Positions 53,480 through 64,000 of a stretch of DNA of 64,000 nucleotides are shown piece by piece. The translations under genes and the position numbers were made by a program. Location of the stretch: NCBI GenBank assembly GCA_021186555.1, contig JAJKFL010000005.1, positions 44,263,635 through 44,327,634 of the forward strand, given 5' to 3'. Position 1 is the stretch's first letter. Every line of letters begins with the position of its first letter. The notes under the pieces are model-generated. The model saw only the letters and a list, made by a program, of their open reading frames with translations, did no database searches and was not told the DNA's origin. The DNA comes from Reticulitermes speratus. Lineage: Eukaryota > Arthropoda > Insecta > Blattodea > Rhinotermitidae.

Positions 53480-53830
53480 AACACACGGTCGACTCGCCTT
53501 GCGTTACCGAGCCAGTGTTTTTTTACGCTCGGAGAAACAAAGATGCACTGCACATGCCCAGTCTAAAATAACGTCTCTACGTTACGGGCTGGACGGCCCG
53601 GGGTTCGAATCCCAACAGGGGCAAAGAGATTTTCTCTTCTCCAAAACCGCCCACATCGTCTTCGGGGCTCATCCAGCCTCCTACTCAATGGGTACCGGGA
53701 TCCTTTCCCAACGGCAAAGCGGCGGGGCTGTGAAGTTGACCACTCACCTCTACGTACTGCTGAGTTACGAATGCGTGCGGCTGTATTTCTGCTCCCGCTC
53801 TATGCCTTCATGGCGTGGATAGCGACAGCT
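53480..53830 (+). mobile_element. tRNA-derived SINE, family 1 (full-length type)
   Basis: Perfect B box GGTTCGAATCC at about 53597, preceded by GGGCTGGACGGCCC. The body follows: TTTTCTCTTCTCCAAAACC, TACCGGGATCC, GTGAAGTTGACCACTCACCT and the terminal block CTCCCGCTCTATGCCTTCAT. This is the best copy for a consensus. Confidence 0.8.
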
Positions 53831-54060
53831 CTTCCTTTTATTTTCTGTAATTGTCGTGCGTTTTCTTCGGTTGGTTCTATCAGTACACACCAACTAGCTT
53901 TTTTATATGTCCAATCAAAGGGCCTGATAACCATATCTCATTTCGATATGAAATATTCATATTGCATTGTTCTTTTGTTATATTACGCCTTTCCATGTCC
54001 TGTATTTGATTGATTCCGAGAGTTACTCCCACTTCTTGTTCAAACGGCTGTCATGGTCTA

Positions 54061-54068
54061 TGACGTCA
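54061..54068. promoter_or_regulatory. CRE palindrome upstream of Syb
   Basis: TGACGTCA, in the context TGACGTCACC that also occurs upstream of nSyb at 46080. It lies about 700 bp before the first coding exon of Syb, in a stretch with few repeats that could hold the promoter and a non-coding first exon. Position relative to the true transcription start is unknown. Confidence 0.4.
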
Positions 54069-54757
54069 CCCGGAACTTCACTCAGCCTGCTATCGTCCAT
54101 GTTGGTATGACGGAAACTACGTGAGGCTGGTGATTGTACTGTATAAGGTCGGAGAGTGTAACAGGTCATAGGAACTGTAGTAATTGTGTAAATAAAGGTG
54201 TGGCATTGTGCGTATTTTAAGTGTAGCGGTAACTGTTGCATAGTTGTTGAGTTATTTGTGAAGTTGTAAGTGTAAAAGTTTCACATTTTTTTCCGTTGAC
54301 GAGATAAACGTCACCTGCCAAGGTTGCAAACATATTTAAAAGTACCATGTCTCAGGCTGTAGTAATCGGCTGCTAAGAACTGTAGTTCTTATGGCATCTT
54401 TGTATGTTGTGTATTGAAAGTTCTAAATAACATCTGAACTGCTCCTCAAATAACAATGTTAATTAATTAACCTTGGTGTATTATCTGCAGTAATGATGGC
54501 GAGCTTGGTAGTGTAGGCCACGGACAGAACACCGTAATTTTCACGAACACTGTCAAGTGCATTTTGTTGTCATCATATGTATCTTTTCCGATAAATTGTC
54601 ATACATTTTCGCAAGGTTGTGTTGAAATGTTACAGTAGTGTATGAGAGAAAATTTCTTTGTTAATACAAAGAGTAAAAAGCAGTTACATACATACACACA
54701 AAAATACATATTTATTTATTTATTTATTTATATATTCATTTTTGTAGATTCACCAAA

Positions 54758-54876
54758 ATGGACGGTGCAGGAGGATACTCGGGGAATCTGGAGGAAGGTA
54801 CAGGAGGTGCCCAGCGCAACCCACAAACCAGGCTGCCCAGAAACGCCTTCAGCAGACGCAGGCGAAGGTTGATGAG
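54758..54876 (+). CDS. Syb: Syb exon with start codon (1-base deletion)
   Basis: Acceptor TTTGTAG before 54748, start codon at 54758, donor GAG|GTACAT after 54876. It encodes the variable N-terminus and the first part of the SNARE motif, up to ...QAKVDE. One base is missing relative to the conserved frame at the AAA near 54833. Confidence 0.85.
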
Positions 54877-57800
54877 GTACATTTAAAACCATTAATCTAG
54901 CTTATAGCCTTGATGGTTAGAAGACAACAACATTTTGATATTCTGTATAGTTTCTGTTAAGTTTTCTTCAACATGCTGCCAACAAAACAATTATGTTTTA
55001 ATGCCTCAAAGCCAAACATAACCTAACCAGTTTTCAAGGTTGAGAGTTAGTGTAGTATTGGAATGAATGATCATATCAGAATGCTACATGTGGCCCTGTT
55101 GTGATATACAGTGCTGCAAGGAAGTCTGATCATAAATCTCTGTTTTGTCATAGGATAATTACTAGGTGATAAAACATCATGGTCAGTTGGGTGGTGGTAC
55201 TTCTTCATATACAGGAGGTTCTGGGTACAATTTTTGATGCAGAGATTGACTCTCCTGCTGAATTTGTTTGTTGTTTTTCATTCCCTAGAGAGAAACACTG
55301 GGATAGTACATCAAATTAGGTTATCAACATTTTTGTATCCTTTCCAATTCATTATTCACTGATTATCTTATCATTTGATGCTACATAAACTGAGCTACTG
55401 ACACTCATTAAATAAACCAATGATTAGGTCAGGGATGCACTAATCTTGGGTTCCAGGTTGCCTGGGCAACTGAATTTTGTATAGTGTCATGTAATATTTG
55501 TTGGTCCTCACAATGAAACATGCTTCATGTCACCTATCTGGCATTTAGAATTCTGAGGTGACTCCTAGATTTTTGGAAAATTTGTAGACCCCTGGGTTAG
55601 GTACATTTTCAAATTAGATCTTCTGCTGACCCCCAATTTAACCCTCTTAATGCCCAGTGGTAACTGTGTGCACCATCTATTTTAATATTCCATAAACATT
55701 TTGCTTTTACCCATATGATGCATTTATGTGTTTTGTGTTTTTTTCTTACAGTAAATAGGGGTTATTTCCTTAAACAACATCAACCATTTGGTCTGTGTAA
55801 TGAGATGCAGTGTATTTTCTTTGAGACAAGAACTGAATTTTAAATATTATTTCATTGAACTTTAGTCTACAAATGGTTAGTTATTTCTGGTCCAATTTGC
55901 TGCAAAGTGGCTGATAACTTCCTTGCAGCACTTTGCATTGTTCTTGTCCTGTAACCTTAGTCTTTGTGTTGTGTTACATTATCATGCAGATTTTGTTTGC
56001 TTCATGATTCATATGTGTCAGTGCTTGAACCAGATATCACAGATACCCATACACACTGTTTTGTGTATTTGTGAGTGGTAATCCTGGATACTTTTCTGCT
56101 TGCAGTTTTGTAATAGTCTGTTTAAGGTGTTCACAAACAAATCTGATCCTTTGGCGCTTTTCTTTAACCATGCAGTTTTTATAACACACTACATGTAACT
56201 TAGATAACACTGAAAGTTTAGGAATAAATTCCTTGTCTGTTTTAGATTGTTTAACGACAGTGTCAATTCGATTTCCAGCAGCACTGAATGTTAGGGTAAT
56301 TAGTGATGAGTTGGAAAGGTCAAAAGGCAGTGTTTGTTGCTTATTTTAAGCTGCTATCCTGGTATTTGTTTGGAGAGACTATGGAAAATCATCAAAAACC
56401 ACCCTTATCCTTTGAGGATGGAGGCAGCAGGTCCCTTTGAAATGTCAGCAGAATACACTGTGTAGCATCCTAGAAGACAGCATTCTTCATAGTCAGTGCT
56501 ATGAGAACTTCAAGTGCACAATATCTGTGGAACGGGTATTAGGCATTTTGTCTCGTGCGGTCAAAGCGCTGTTGAAAATTCATTTACAGAGGTTAGGGTT
56601 TTTGATTGTTTATTACTTGTTTGTAGTGTAGGGGATTATTTTAACTGAAATTTGCTTCAAACGTGTAATTTTATTTTGTAGAATAATTCAATAAAGACAC
56701 TAGTTTTTCATTTAGAGGGCCTTTAGTTCAACCACAGGGTAGTCAATGTGGGATTTATTGCTGACAGTGTTGCACTGGGGTTGGTTGTGTTTCTGCAAAG
56801 TATTGTTCCATCAGTGCTGTGCTGAAAACATTACCCATGAGGTGTGCAGTGATCCTGACATATAAGAACCTCATGCTTAAGTCAGGGCTTCACAACTAAA
56901 CTGGTGCTTGGTTTGGCACGCAGTGAAGAAGTTGACGTCTCTGCAGTGCTCTGTGAATTATTTTACTGTTTAAGGTTAGGGGTGAGTTCAGTATGTAATG
57001 TGTCAGTACTGTATCATTTTATTTGTAACAAGCAGTATTGTCATTTCTTAATTATGAACTTCAGTCTATGAATTTTATGTTTGCATTTCGGTTCCTTAGT
57101 TCAAATGGAGTGCAGAGTGCATACAGTACTCCGAACATTTTATGCTATAGTTGTACTCTTTATGCACTGACAGCAAGTGTAGGTTTATGTATCAGACATG
57201 TGCCTTTGACTCGGCATCTGTGTGACTAATATCATTAACACTGGAATTTGAAACAGCTACAAAATACAGGTTTATGGGCTTTCACACCACGGAACTAAAC
57301 TTGGGAAGAAAGGTACTCACCTAAGCTATGTATCTTCAAAGGATGCAGTGGTTGCACTGAAATTAATTAATTTAGTGCCACAGAAAATGTAGTAGTTGGG
57401 AGTTTATTATCAGTTAGTGTACCTCCTGGCAGTTTGAAGAATTGTGATCAGAAATCAGAACTGTTGTGGAAACCGTCACTAAAGAAACAGGTTGCATTTA
57501 CAAGGAATTTTAGAATTATGTTCTGCATGAATAAAATCTCCCATGTTTTGATATCAAAACCATTGGTATAAGTAAAATATATCAATACATGTGTACATGT
57601 AAAACTGATGCATCTTTTTTTTTTTGGATGACCGTACTTGATCACAACCCCCATAAGACAGACAGCAATTCCAGAAAATTTAGGCCAACTATAAGTATAA
57701 TGCAGATTTGTTCAGTGAACATTGGAGGAATGCATTATAAGATAATATCTCCAGATGATCAAGTTCAGATGTTGATGGAGTGGCAAGTTCTCATGGCTAC

Positions 57801-60800
57801 AGTACTGCTTTATGTAAAGAGATTACCAATTAACATTTCACTGCCATGCAGGACTCAGTTTTCTAATATATTAGATGTGAATGCCATATGTTAAATGTTA
57901 TAAATGAAGGTGTAAATGTTCTCCTTTCAACTGAAGACTTTCAAGAGTGTAGAAATGCTGCAGGGAGAATTTAATGAAGAAATATGCCTGAAATGCTTAG
58001 AGAATGTGAACTTTACTGGATAAGTCAGGTACAGCCAGTGCTTCTTTTTTGAAAAACATATGTGCCCTTTGGTTTAAGTCTCAGTACTGAAACATGCATA
58101 GTGCTAGCAGGTGTGTGACTTCTGACAAGTGGCTGGTATAGAACACGTTTGTCGGTACGCGTACTGGTATGTGCCATCTGAAAAGAAGCACTGAGGCTTA
58201 CTTTCATCTGCCCCTGTGGTTTGTGCAGTCCTGTTTTACTGGGAAACAGGTGGCATATGGACTAACAAAAGCTAATGTAGTTGTGTTGTCTGCTCATGTG
58301 TAACAATCCATATGATCGTAATCTTGAGATGTGTTTTATCTTCGAGGCTTGTGACCTTAGTCTATGAGAAGCCGTGTAAATGTACTCCACTGTAGAAAAT
58401 TCCAGATTTGGAGTTCTCAGCAGCAATGAATATTCAGACATCAGGCTGCTGGAGCAGGATATTTGTTTAGCGTGATAGATGGTTACCATTGTTTGGGAGG
58501 AACCTGCCGCCTCCATCTTCATGGTAACATATGGGGACAGCAGGTTTGTCCAAAATGTTGGTACCCTTCTATATGGGTTACACTTGCCTTAAGAACCTGA
58601 AATCTTACAGTGGAAGTTGTTCCCATGTTTGTCATATGGATTGGTGTGCTTTGCTGTGTTTCATTTGTCACGGTGTTTGATGTGTGTTTGTTTTCACCCA
58701 CATGCAGGTAGTTGGCATCATGCGCGTCAATGTCGAGAAAGTACTCGAACGTGATCAAAAGTTATCAGAATTAGATAACCGTGCAGGTGAGCCAACGTGG
58801 TACTGTTAGTTGTATTGCATGGCGAGTTGGCTAGCGTGTGCTGCACTCTGTTGACTTACAATGCCGTCAGTTCTGTGCAGGTTGTGAGGCTTGGCCATGG
58901 CTGACACTGCAAGCATTAAAACCTCATGAATCCGAAACTGAGGTTTATGTTTTGAACCATTACACATTTCTCCAGGTCTTAACAATGGTTTGTTGAAACT
59001 TTTATGGTGCACCTGTTTTTTCTGTGCGTGGTAAAAAAATTGCACTGACTTCTGCTTATTTGGTGAAGTTCTCACACATTTTATGAGGCCATGAATATTC
59101 AAGTTTTAAACGTGTTTTGCCTCTTACACCAATTACATGTTCAAATTTTGAGCATTTCCATGTTGATCAGAACTTTGAGGAACCAATTTCTAATAGTGCA
59201 GAACAAAATATCCTGCATTCCCTTTATAAAATTCAATTCTTACCCTGCCAGCTGCATTGTAAGTCCACATGAGGTGCTGATGTTCTTGTTCAGACTGGCA
59301 GACAACTTGTTGTTTTCAACCCACAACTGATGAACAGAGCATTACATGTGCAGATGAGGTGAGCTGAAATAATGTACGTAACGAAAAAATCGCCAAAATT
59401 TGTGAGGACATCATAAGTTCAAGACGACGTTTTCTCGAGGGTCCTCTGTTTCCTGTAGCTTTGTACCTGTTTCCTCTTTATTACTGGCACCAATGTGACT
59501 TAACCGTGACTGTGCCATAGCTCAGTTTGACACTGGCATCTCACCATGGAGCCTAGCTTCATTCCAAAGTGATGTCATGTGATATTCATGATGGATAAAG
59601 TAGCAGTGGAGAAGGTTTCTTTCTCAAGTTTCTTCAATTTTCCCCCACTGATAATCATTGCATGATTGCTCCATACTTGTTATTACTGCCCCCTGAGAGC
59701 TGCAATATCCCTGACCAGACAGCACATTATCAGATCATAAGTTGAGGGCTTCATATTGACCCATCACTTTGCTGCTCACAAAATAAGGACATTATTTTTT
59801 CAGCCCCCATGGCTGCTAGTCGCTGAAGATTCTCAATTTGTTGCTCTTAATCACTTCATAGATTGTTGGTCACTACAGATTAGCATGTCAAGATTAATAC
59901 AAAGTGATTGATTTGGGAGAGTAAACATGCCACTTAGGAACTAAAACTAGTTCTGTTTCCAAAGCAGCATATTATTATTTTTTTTATTTTATGATACTAT
60001 CAATAACTTTGAATAAGTATCGTTGAATGGGATGTTTGTTGATGATTGAAATATTGGAAAGGATTTGATAGGAAGATATTATGGTCAAATTGACGTACTT
60101 TCCAGAATTTGCCTGGAGCGATCTAGGACAATTGTGAATAACTTCAGCCATTATAGTCCATGACCTGGCTGAGATATGAACCAGGCATGTCCCAAACACA
60201 GAGCTAGAGCATTGCAGCTATACAAACCCACATGCTAAAACAGCGTTAGTAAAGAGTTTTATGATATATACATCACTGAAACTCCAAAGAAATGGCAATG
60301 AGAATTAAGCAGAAGCAGTTATATGTGGACATAAATATTTGTCAATCTGACGTCAAGTTATGCTTTGTGTGGTTACATTAGTACAGAAGGGAGTGTATCT
60401 TAACCAGTTAATTACATAGAGAAGGTAATCTTTAATTAATCCTGATGTAGGCCTACATGTAACATCCCTAGATACCAAGTGTCATGTTTGAGGTCATGAG
60501 TTCAGATGTCATCCCAGCAACCATTTGTCTTGACTGACAAAGTTTGTGGTTTTCCTTTGTCCCACTAATAAAATGCTGGGATAGTATCTCAAATTAGGCC
60601 ATGACTGATTCCTCCTGCATCCTTTCCAGTTGATTATTTACTAACCATTTGAAGTACGTAGTTTGAGCTGTTGAGAGCATCATTAAATAAACCATAAATC
60701 AACAGATCCTGTGATAAGCTATCATTAATGTTTCATGGACGAGCAGGACAATGCCCCATTAAATGTATGCCCTTTTCATCTGAAAGGGAAATATTGTCCC

Positions 60801-61322
60801 CAGTGGCATTTAAACTGAATATTACTCTGGCCCCAGCAGAAACCTGGCATTTAAAAGGTTGTAAGATAAAGGTTAAACATGTAGGCACTTTGTAAAAGTT
60901 TTGTAACCTAAAAAGCCATCAGATTTTCTTAAGTTACACTTGAGCAATGTATTTTGGTAATTGTTTGGCTTCATGTGGCAGTACTGCTGAACGCCCAACC
61001 TTCCACATGAGGCCATCTTGTGTGTCCACTCACTACTGCCCTTGTTTGATAACTGTACCTCTTTTGAAGATCATCATCCATGTGAATGGTTTTTTCATCA
61101 CCCTAAAGTTTTAAACTACGAGTATTTAAATGGAGGGTGATTGCCCTGCATGTGTCTGCCAGTCTCAACTGAGTGGTAGGCTAAGGAACTAATTTGGGGT
61201 TGTTGTTTTTATGCACATGGTCTACATCTCACTCAACGATCAGGTTGTGGAAATTATGCAAATAAATGTAAAATCCCTGATGGAACGGGAACAGAGGTTG
61301 GCAGAACTGGATAACCGAGCAG
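54758..61322 (+). CDS. Syb: Synaptobrevin (Syb-type R-SNARE), 5' part; alternative SNARE exons; runs off the window
   Basis: R-SNARE for vesicle fusion, of the ubiquitous insect Syb type: the block [15 protein letters not shown] followed by [11 protein letters not shown] matches Syb rather than nSyb. Coding exons seen: 54758-54876, 58708-58786 (version a) and 61244-61322 (version b). The start ATG at 54758 has a good context (CCAAAATGG). Exon 2 is 119 nt and its frame breaks near 54833: [10 protein letters not shown]...RNPQ is in one frame, and the conserved [10 protein letters not shown] needs an AAA run read as AAAA; 120 nt restores 40 codons and phase 0. The C-terminal half of the SNARE motif and the membrane anchor must lie beyond 64000; I found no such exon. 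nSyb lies upstream on the other strand. Confidence 0.85.
55190..55430 (+). mobile_element. SINE family 2, in the Syb intron
   Basis: CAGTTGGGTGGTGGTACTTC head, GGGATAGTACATCAAATTAG, TTCATTATTCACTGATTATC, GATGCTACATAAACTGAGCT and a CATTAAATAAACC end. Best copy for this family together with 60480-60700. Confidence 0.6.
58260..58600. repeat. Dispersed repeat with hammerhead-like layout between the Syb alternative exons' upstream intron and exon a
   Basis: On the minus strand it contains ATGAAGATGGAGGCGGCAGG, then TTCCTCCCAAACAATGGTAA. The same order occurs on the plus strand at about 56395-56460 (GAGGATGGAGGCAGCAGG, GAAATGTCAGCAG). Core bases are altered in both, so they are most likely inactive relics. 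Confidence 0.4.
58708..58786 (+). CDS. Syb: Syb alternative SNARE exon, version a (79 nt)
   Basis: Acceptor CCACATGCAG, donor G|GTGAGC. It encodes [18 protein letters not shown] then LSELDNRA: the middle of the SNARE motif with the zero-layer Arg (ER). This is the canonical version, closest to fly Syb. It enters in phase 0 and leaves in phase 1. Confidence 0.88.
60480..60700 (+). mobile_element. SINE family 2, between the two Syb alternative exons
   Basis: GGGATAGTATCTCAAATTAG, GCCATGACTGATTCCTCC, then the TTTCCAGTTGATTATTTAC block, GAGCTGTTGAGAGCATC and ATTAAATAAACC, in the same order as the 55.2-kb copy. Confidence 0.6.
61244..61322 (+). CDS. Syb: Syb alternative SNARE exon, version b (79 nt)
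   Basis: Acceptor CTCAACGATCAG, donor G|GTAAAG. It encodes [18 protein letters not shown] then LAELDNRA: 16 of 26 residues identical to version a, same length and phases. The zero-layer Arg and the hydrophobic layer positions are kept, while surface positions change, including Glu to Lys and Lys to Ser next to each other. The open frame without stops and the intact splice sites argue that it is used. Confidence 0.8.
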
Positions 61323-61329
61323 GTAAAGC

Positions 61330-64000
61330 AATGACAATGTAATAACACTTTGTCAAAATATGTTTCTGATTTCATTGTTCCATCTCTGGAACCCTGTTCG
61401 TGCACTGAATGTATCTCTCTGTTCCCTGTTTAAGATTAAAATGTTAATATTATGGTCAAATAACCATTTTTCATGAAACTTAGAATGATGGCAACCTGAC
61501 TTGGTACTGTTTTATAACTCCTTGTCATCGGTAATTGCAACATGGCTGCCTTAACACATTTATGAGGTGGGAACAGGCTGTTACCATTCAGAGTAAGTTC
61601 CTGAAGTTTTGTCATAAGTTGTATTGAATGGTTGTGCATATATCAGACAATGCTCAAACTTTAAAAAGCATCTGAATTTGTAGCTTGGTTCAAAACGTAA
61701 TCCAATACGGTATATTGGTTATGGTAATTGAATATGTACTTACGACTTGGAATAATTCCTAATGTTGTCATTCTTTATTTATTTTGTGTGTGTAACGTAA
61801 GATGATTTTATCATATAATACATCATCTGTTGCGTATTTTATATTATAACATACATATTTTACATAATACATATTGCAAATTGTAATTTACATACTGAAA
61901 CGTATTAAAAATGTTCAAGTTGCATATAGCACATATTCATAACATGACAGTTGGTAGCAGAAGGCTTCCAACAATGAATACAAATACTGCACAGAATTTT
62001 AAATGTGTTGCTCCCCTTTCAAATGTTTATTATGTTGATATTGTTGATGGTAGAAAATTACAAAGTACATTGATGGAATAGCATATTGTGCTGTTATGTC
62101 TGCAACAAGTTCATGAAAATCTGTTGGTACAAACATTAGACAGGGATCGATACGTAAAACATAAACCCATAAGACAAGTAATTGAAAAGTGGTTTAGCTA
62201 TGTAAATTTAGTGGTTTGTAATTTGCAGTTGATTCAGCATTTATTCCATTTTTTGAAAATCTGTTGGTACAGGAGTTGTTGCTGGGGGAAGACACAGACA
62301 ACATAAACTTCTAAATAAGATAATATAACAAAAATGTGTTTTTTGAGTTGTATATATTCGGTGTGTAGGAAAAAGTAAGAATTTGTACTGCCTGTTGTTT
62401 GGATTTGAAGAGCAGGATGATGATATCACCTGTGTGTCTGTTTGCTCTGTTTCTCTGTTTATCCAGCCATGTAAATTATTTGTTACCTTCATATCCTTCA
62501 TATCACTGCCAACACCTGCTACATCGTCATAAAATAATAAACACTAAGGAGAATCATATTTTTTGAGATGCCAGTGCTCACACATCAAGAAATTCCTCAC
62601 CTTCTGTAAAACCCAAGGGTTCATTACTGTGTTCACAATAGCCAGCCACTGCACTCTATCGTGAGCCAGATTAATCCAGTCCATGTCCTCATGCCCCAGT
62701 TCTTTAGAGTTTGTTTTAATATTCTCATCACATACCAAAACCAGGGGGAGGTCATGCAAATTTATAAAAAAAGTGTTCATAATAATGTTTGTGGCCAGGA
62801 CAGATGTACTGGCTTTTATATCTTTTTTGCCTTGTGATTTGTCCGCTTTCTGTTTTACTTCTACTTTTTTGGCCATGCATTATGCTTTTCTAATTTCACA
62901 GGCTTGTGTGCCAGCTGATCAAGCAGTTCATTTTTAGGTGCATTCACATAGTTGTGGAAAGCAACTATTAGCTTCATCATGTCTGTCTGTCTGTCTGTCT
63001 ACCTGCATGGAACAGTTCAGATCCTACAGAATGGATTTTTATGAAATTTGATATTTGGGACTTCTTTTAAAATCTGTTGAGAAAATTAAAGTTTGGTTAA
63101 AGTCAGACAAAAATGTGGGACAATTTATGTGAAGACCTAAGTACATTTATGATAATGTCTCACTGAAGTGCTCATGGATGGAGAATAGTTTCAGATAAAC
63201 GTTGCAGAGGAAATCAAAACACACCTGTTATGTTAAATACATTTTTTTTTCCAAAATTTGTACTGTTTACGAGATAATACAAGCCGTAGATGATCACACA
63301 TAGTATGGCGTGAAATGCTGTTAGATTTGCATCTTGGTAGTTAAAGTAAAGGTACATAGAGTAATAATATTTAATACTTATTGCTTGAGAATGGATGAAA
63401 CATTGAGGTAGAGGTGCATGTTGTGTGATGGATAATTAAGGCAAAAATATGTGCAAAGATGCAAATGAGCCACAGTGTTACATTATACATACATTTGCTA
63501 TCTTGTTTTAATGCTAATACTGTTGCCCTGGACTTAGAATATGTTTGCCATTCCTGCAGTACTGTGATTTAAAATCCTAGATGAATTCTGAAGTCTTTAA
63601 ATAATAGTAATGGAACTGAAGCCAGTTAAACAGCTATAAAAGCCTCAGACATAACTTCCTAGTTTTACTCGCACATGTGAATGGACTGCTGTACATCATT
63701 AATACTATCAGAATTTAAACTTTCCACTTCTCTTCTGTCATGCTATCGCAGTTTATTAAAACAAAAAGCCTTCAACTGAATCTCATATTCTGTAATGATG
63801 AACAAAATTCAACTCAACAAAATCATATAATTTGCTTATAATACCAAATTTAATAAAAATCTACTTTTAATGGATTGCATGACACATGTGAATTGAGGGA
63901 TTTGTCCAGTTTTGTGATGCGTGATAAGGAAAGTTTTTGATGCAAAACCCGGCTGGTTTGTTATCTGATAATGGCAGCCTTATCAGCTTCAGCTGATGCT
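61330..64000. other. Syb intron running to the window end
   Basis: No further synaptobrevin exon recognised. Contains a decayed LINE tail at 62555-62740 (-; GTTCATTACTGTGTTCACAA, CAGTCCATGTCC) and a Helitron-type repeat at 62935-63560 (+ orientation relative to the 52.5-kb copy). The short frames have no recognisable domain. Confidence 0.55.
62935..63560 (-). mobile_element. Second copy of the Helitron 3' non-coding region
   Basis: Parallels 52470-53040 in order: CAACTATTAGCTTCATCATG, a TGTC microsatellite (CTGTCTGTCTGTC), GAAATTTGATATTTGGGAC, TTTATGATAATGTCTC, TTTACGAGATAATA and AATACTTATTGCTT. Same orientation as the 52.5-kb copy; strand assigned from that copy's helicase remnant. Confidence 0.6.

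Noticed and set aside
63970-64000. Possible next Syb exon at the window end (AG followed by CTGATGCT, giving an Ala-Asp-Ala-like reading)
   Set aside because: Joining to the phase-1 donor gives an extra residue relative to the conserved RADA, and only eight bases are visible.

Overview
This is eukaryotic, intron-rich, repeat-rich nuclear DNA. The gene content (RpL22, an Atg8/GABARAP gene, and two synaptobrevin genes of the insect nSyb and Syb types) points to an insect. The kilobase introns, decayed RTE-type LINEs, tRNA-derived SINEs, Helitron and Penelope-like (PLE) debris fit a large polyneopteran genome. A cockroach or termite is my best guess, but that is inference. No prokaryotic operon, CRISPR array or viral gene is visible.  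Layout. 1-4.1 kb: a 66-T tract, then a nearly full-length but broken RTE-like LINE on the minus strand. 4.45-11.15 kb (+): RpL22 in five exons. Its first intron holds a 2.6-kb foldback built from PLE sequence, with a second palindrome nested inside that carries two hammerhead-ribozyme-like motifs. 13.08-17.86 kb (+): an Atg8a/GABARAP gene in three exons, with a one-base deletion in exon 2 and a perfect TCACGTGA box upstream. 18-25 kb: gene-poor repeats. 25.09-45.70 kb (-): neuronal synaptobrevin (nSyb), six exons, 165 aa, with the start codon split by the first intron. 46-54 kb: CRE and NRF1-type promoter motifs, then SINEs, LINE pieces, a minisatellite interrupted by a PLE foldback, and a Helitron. 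54.76 kb to the window end (+): the 5' part of a second synaptobrevin gene (Syb). It has two 79-nt versions of one SNARE-motif exon in tandem, which look mutually exclusive.  How the genes relate. The two R-SNARE genes lie head to head about 9 kb apart, each with TGACGTCACC in its upstream region, which suggests an ancient inverted duplication. The equivalent SNARE exon is 79 nt in all three copies, with the same phases. RpL22 (ribosome) and Atg8a (autophagy) have no functional link to them that the sequence shows. The single-base deletions in Atg8a exon 2 and Syb exon 2 each shorten a short homopolymer inside an otherwise conserved frame, so assembly error is the likeliest cause.
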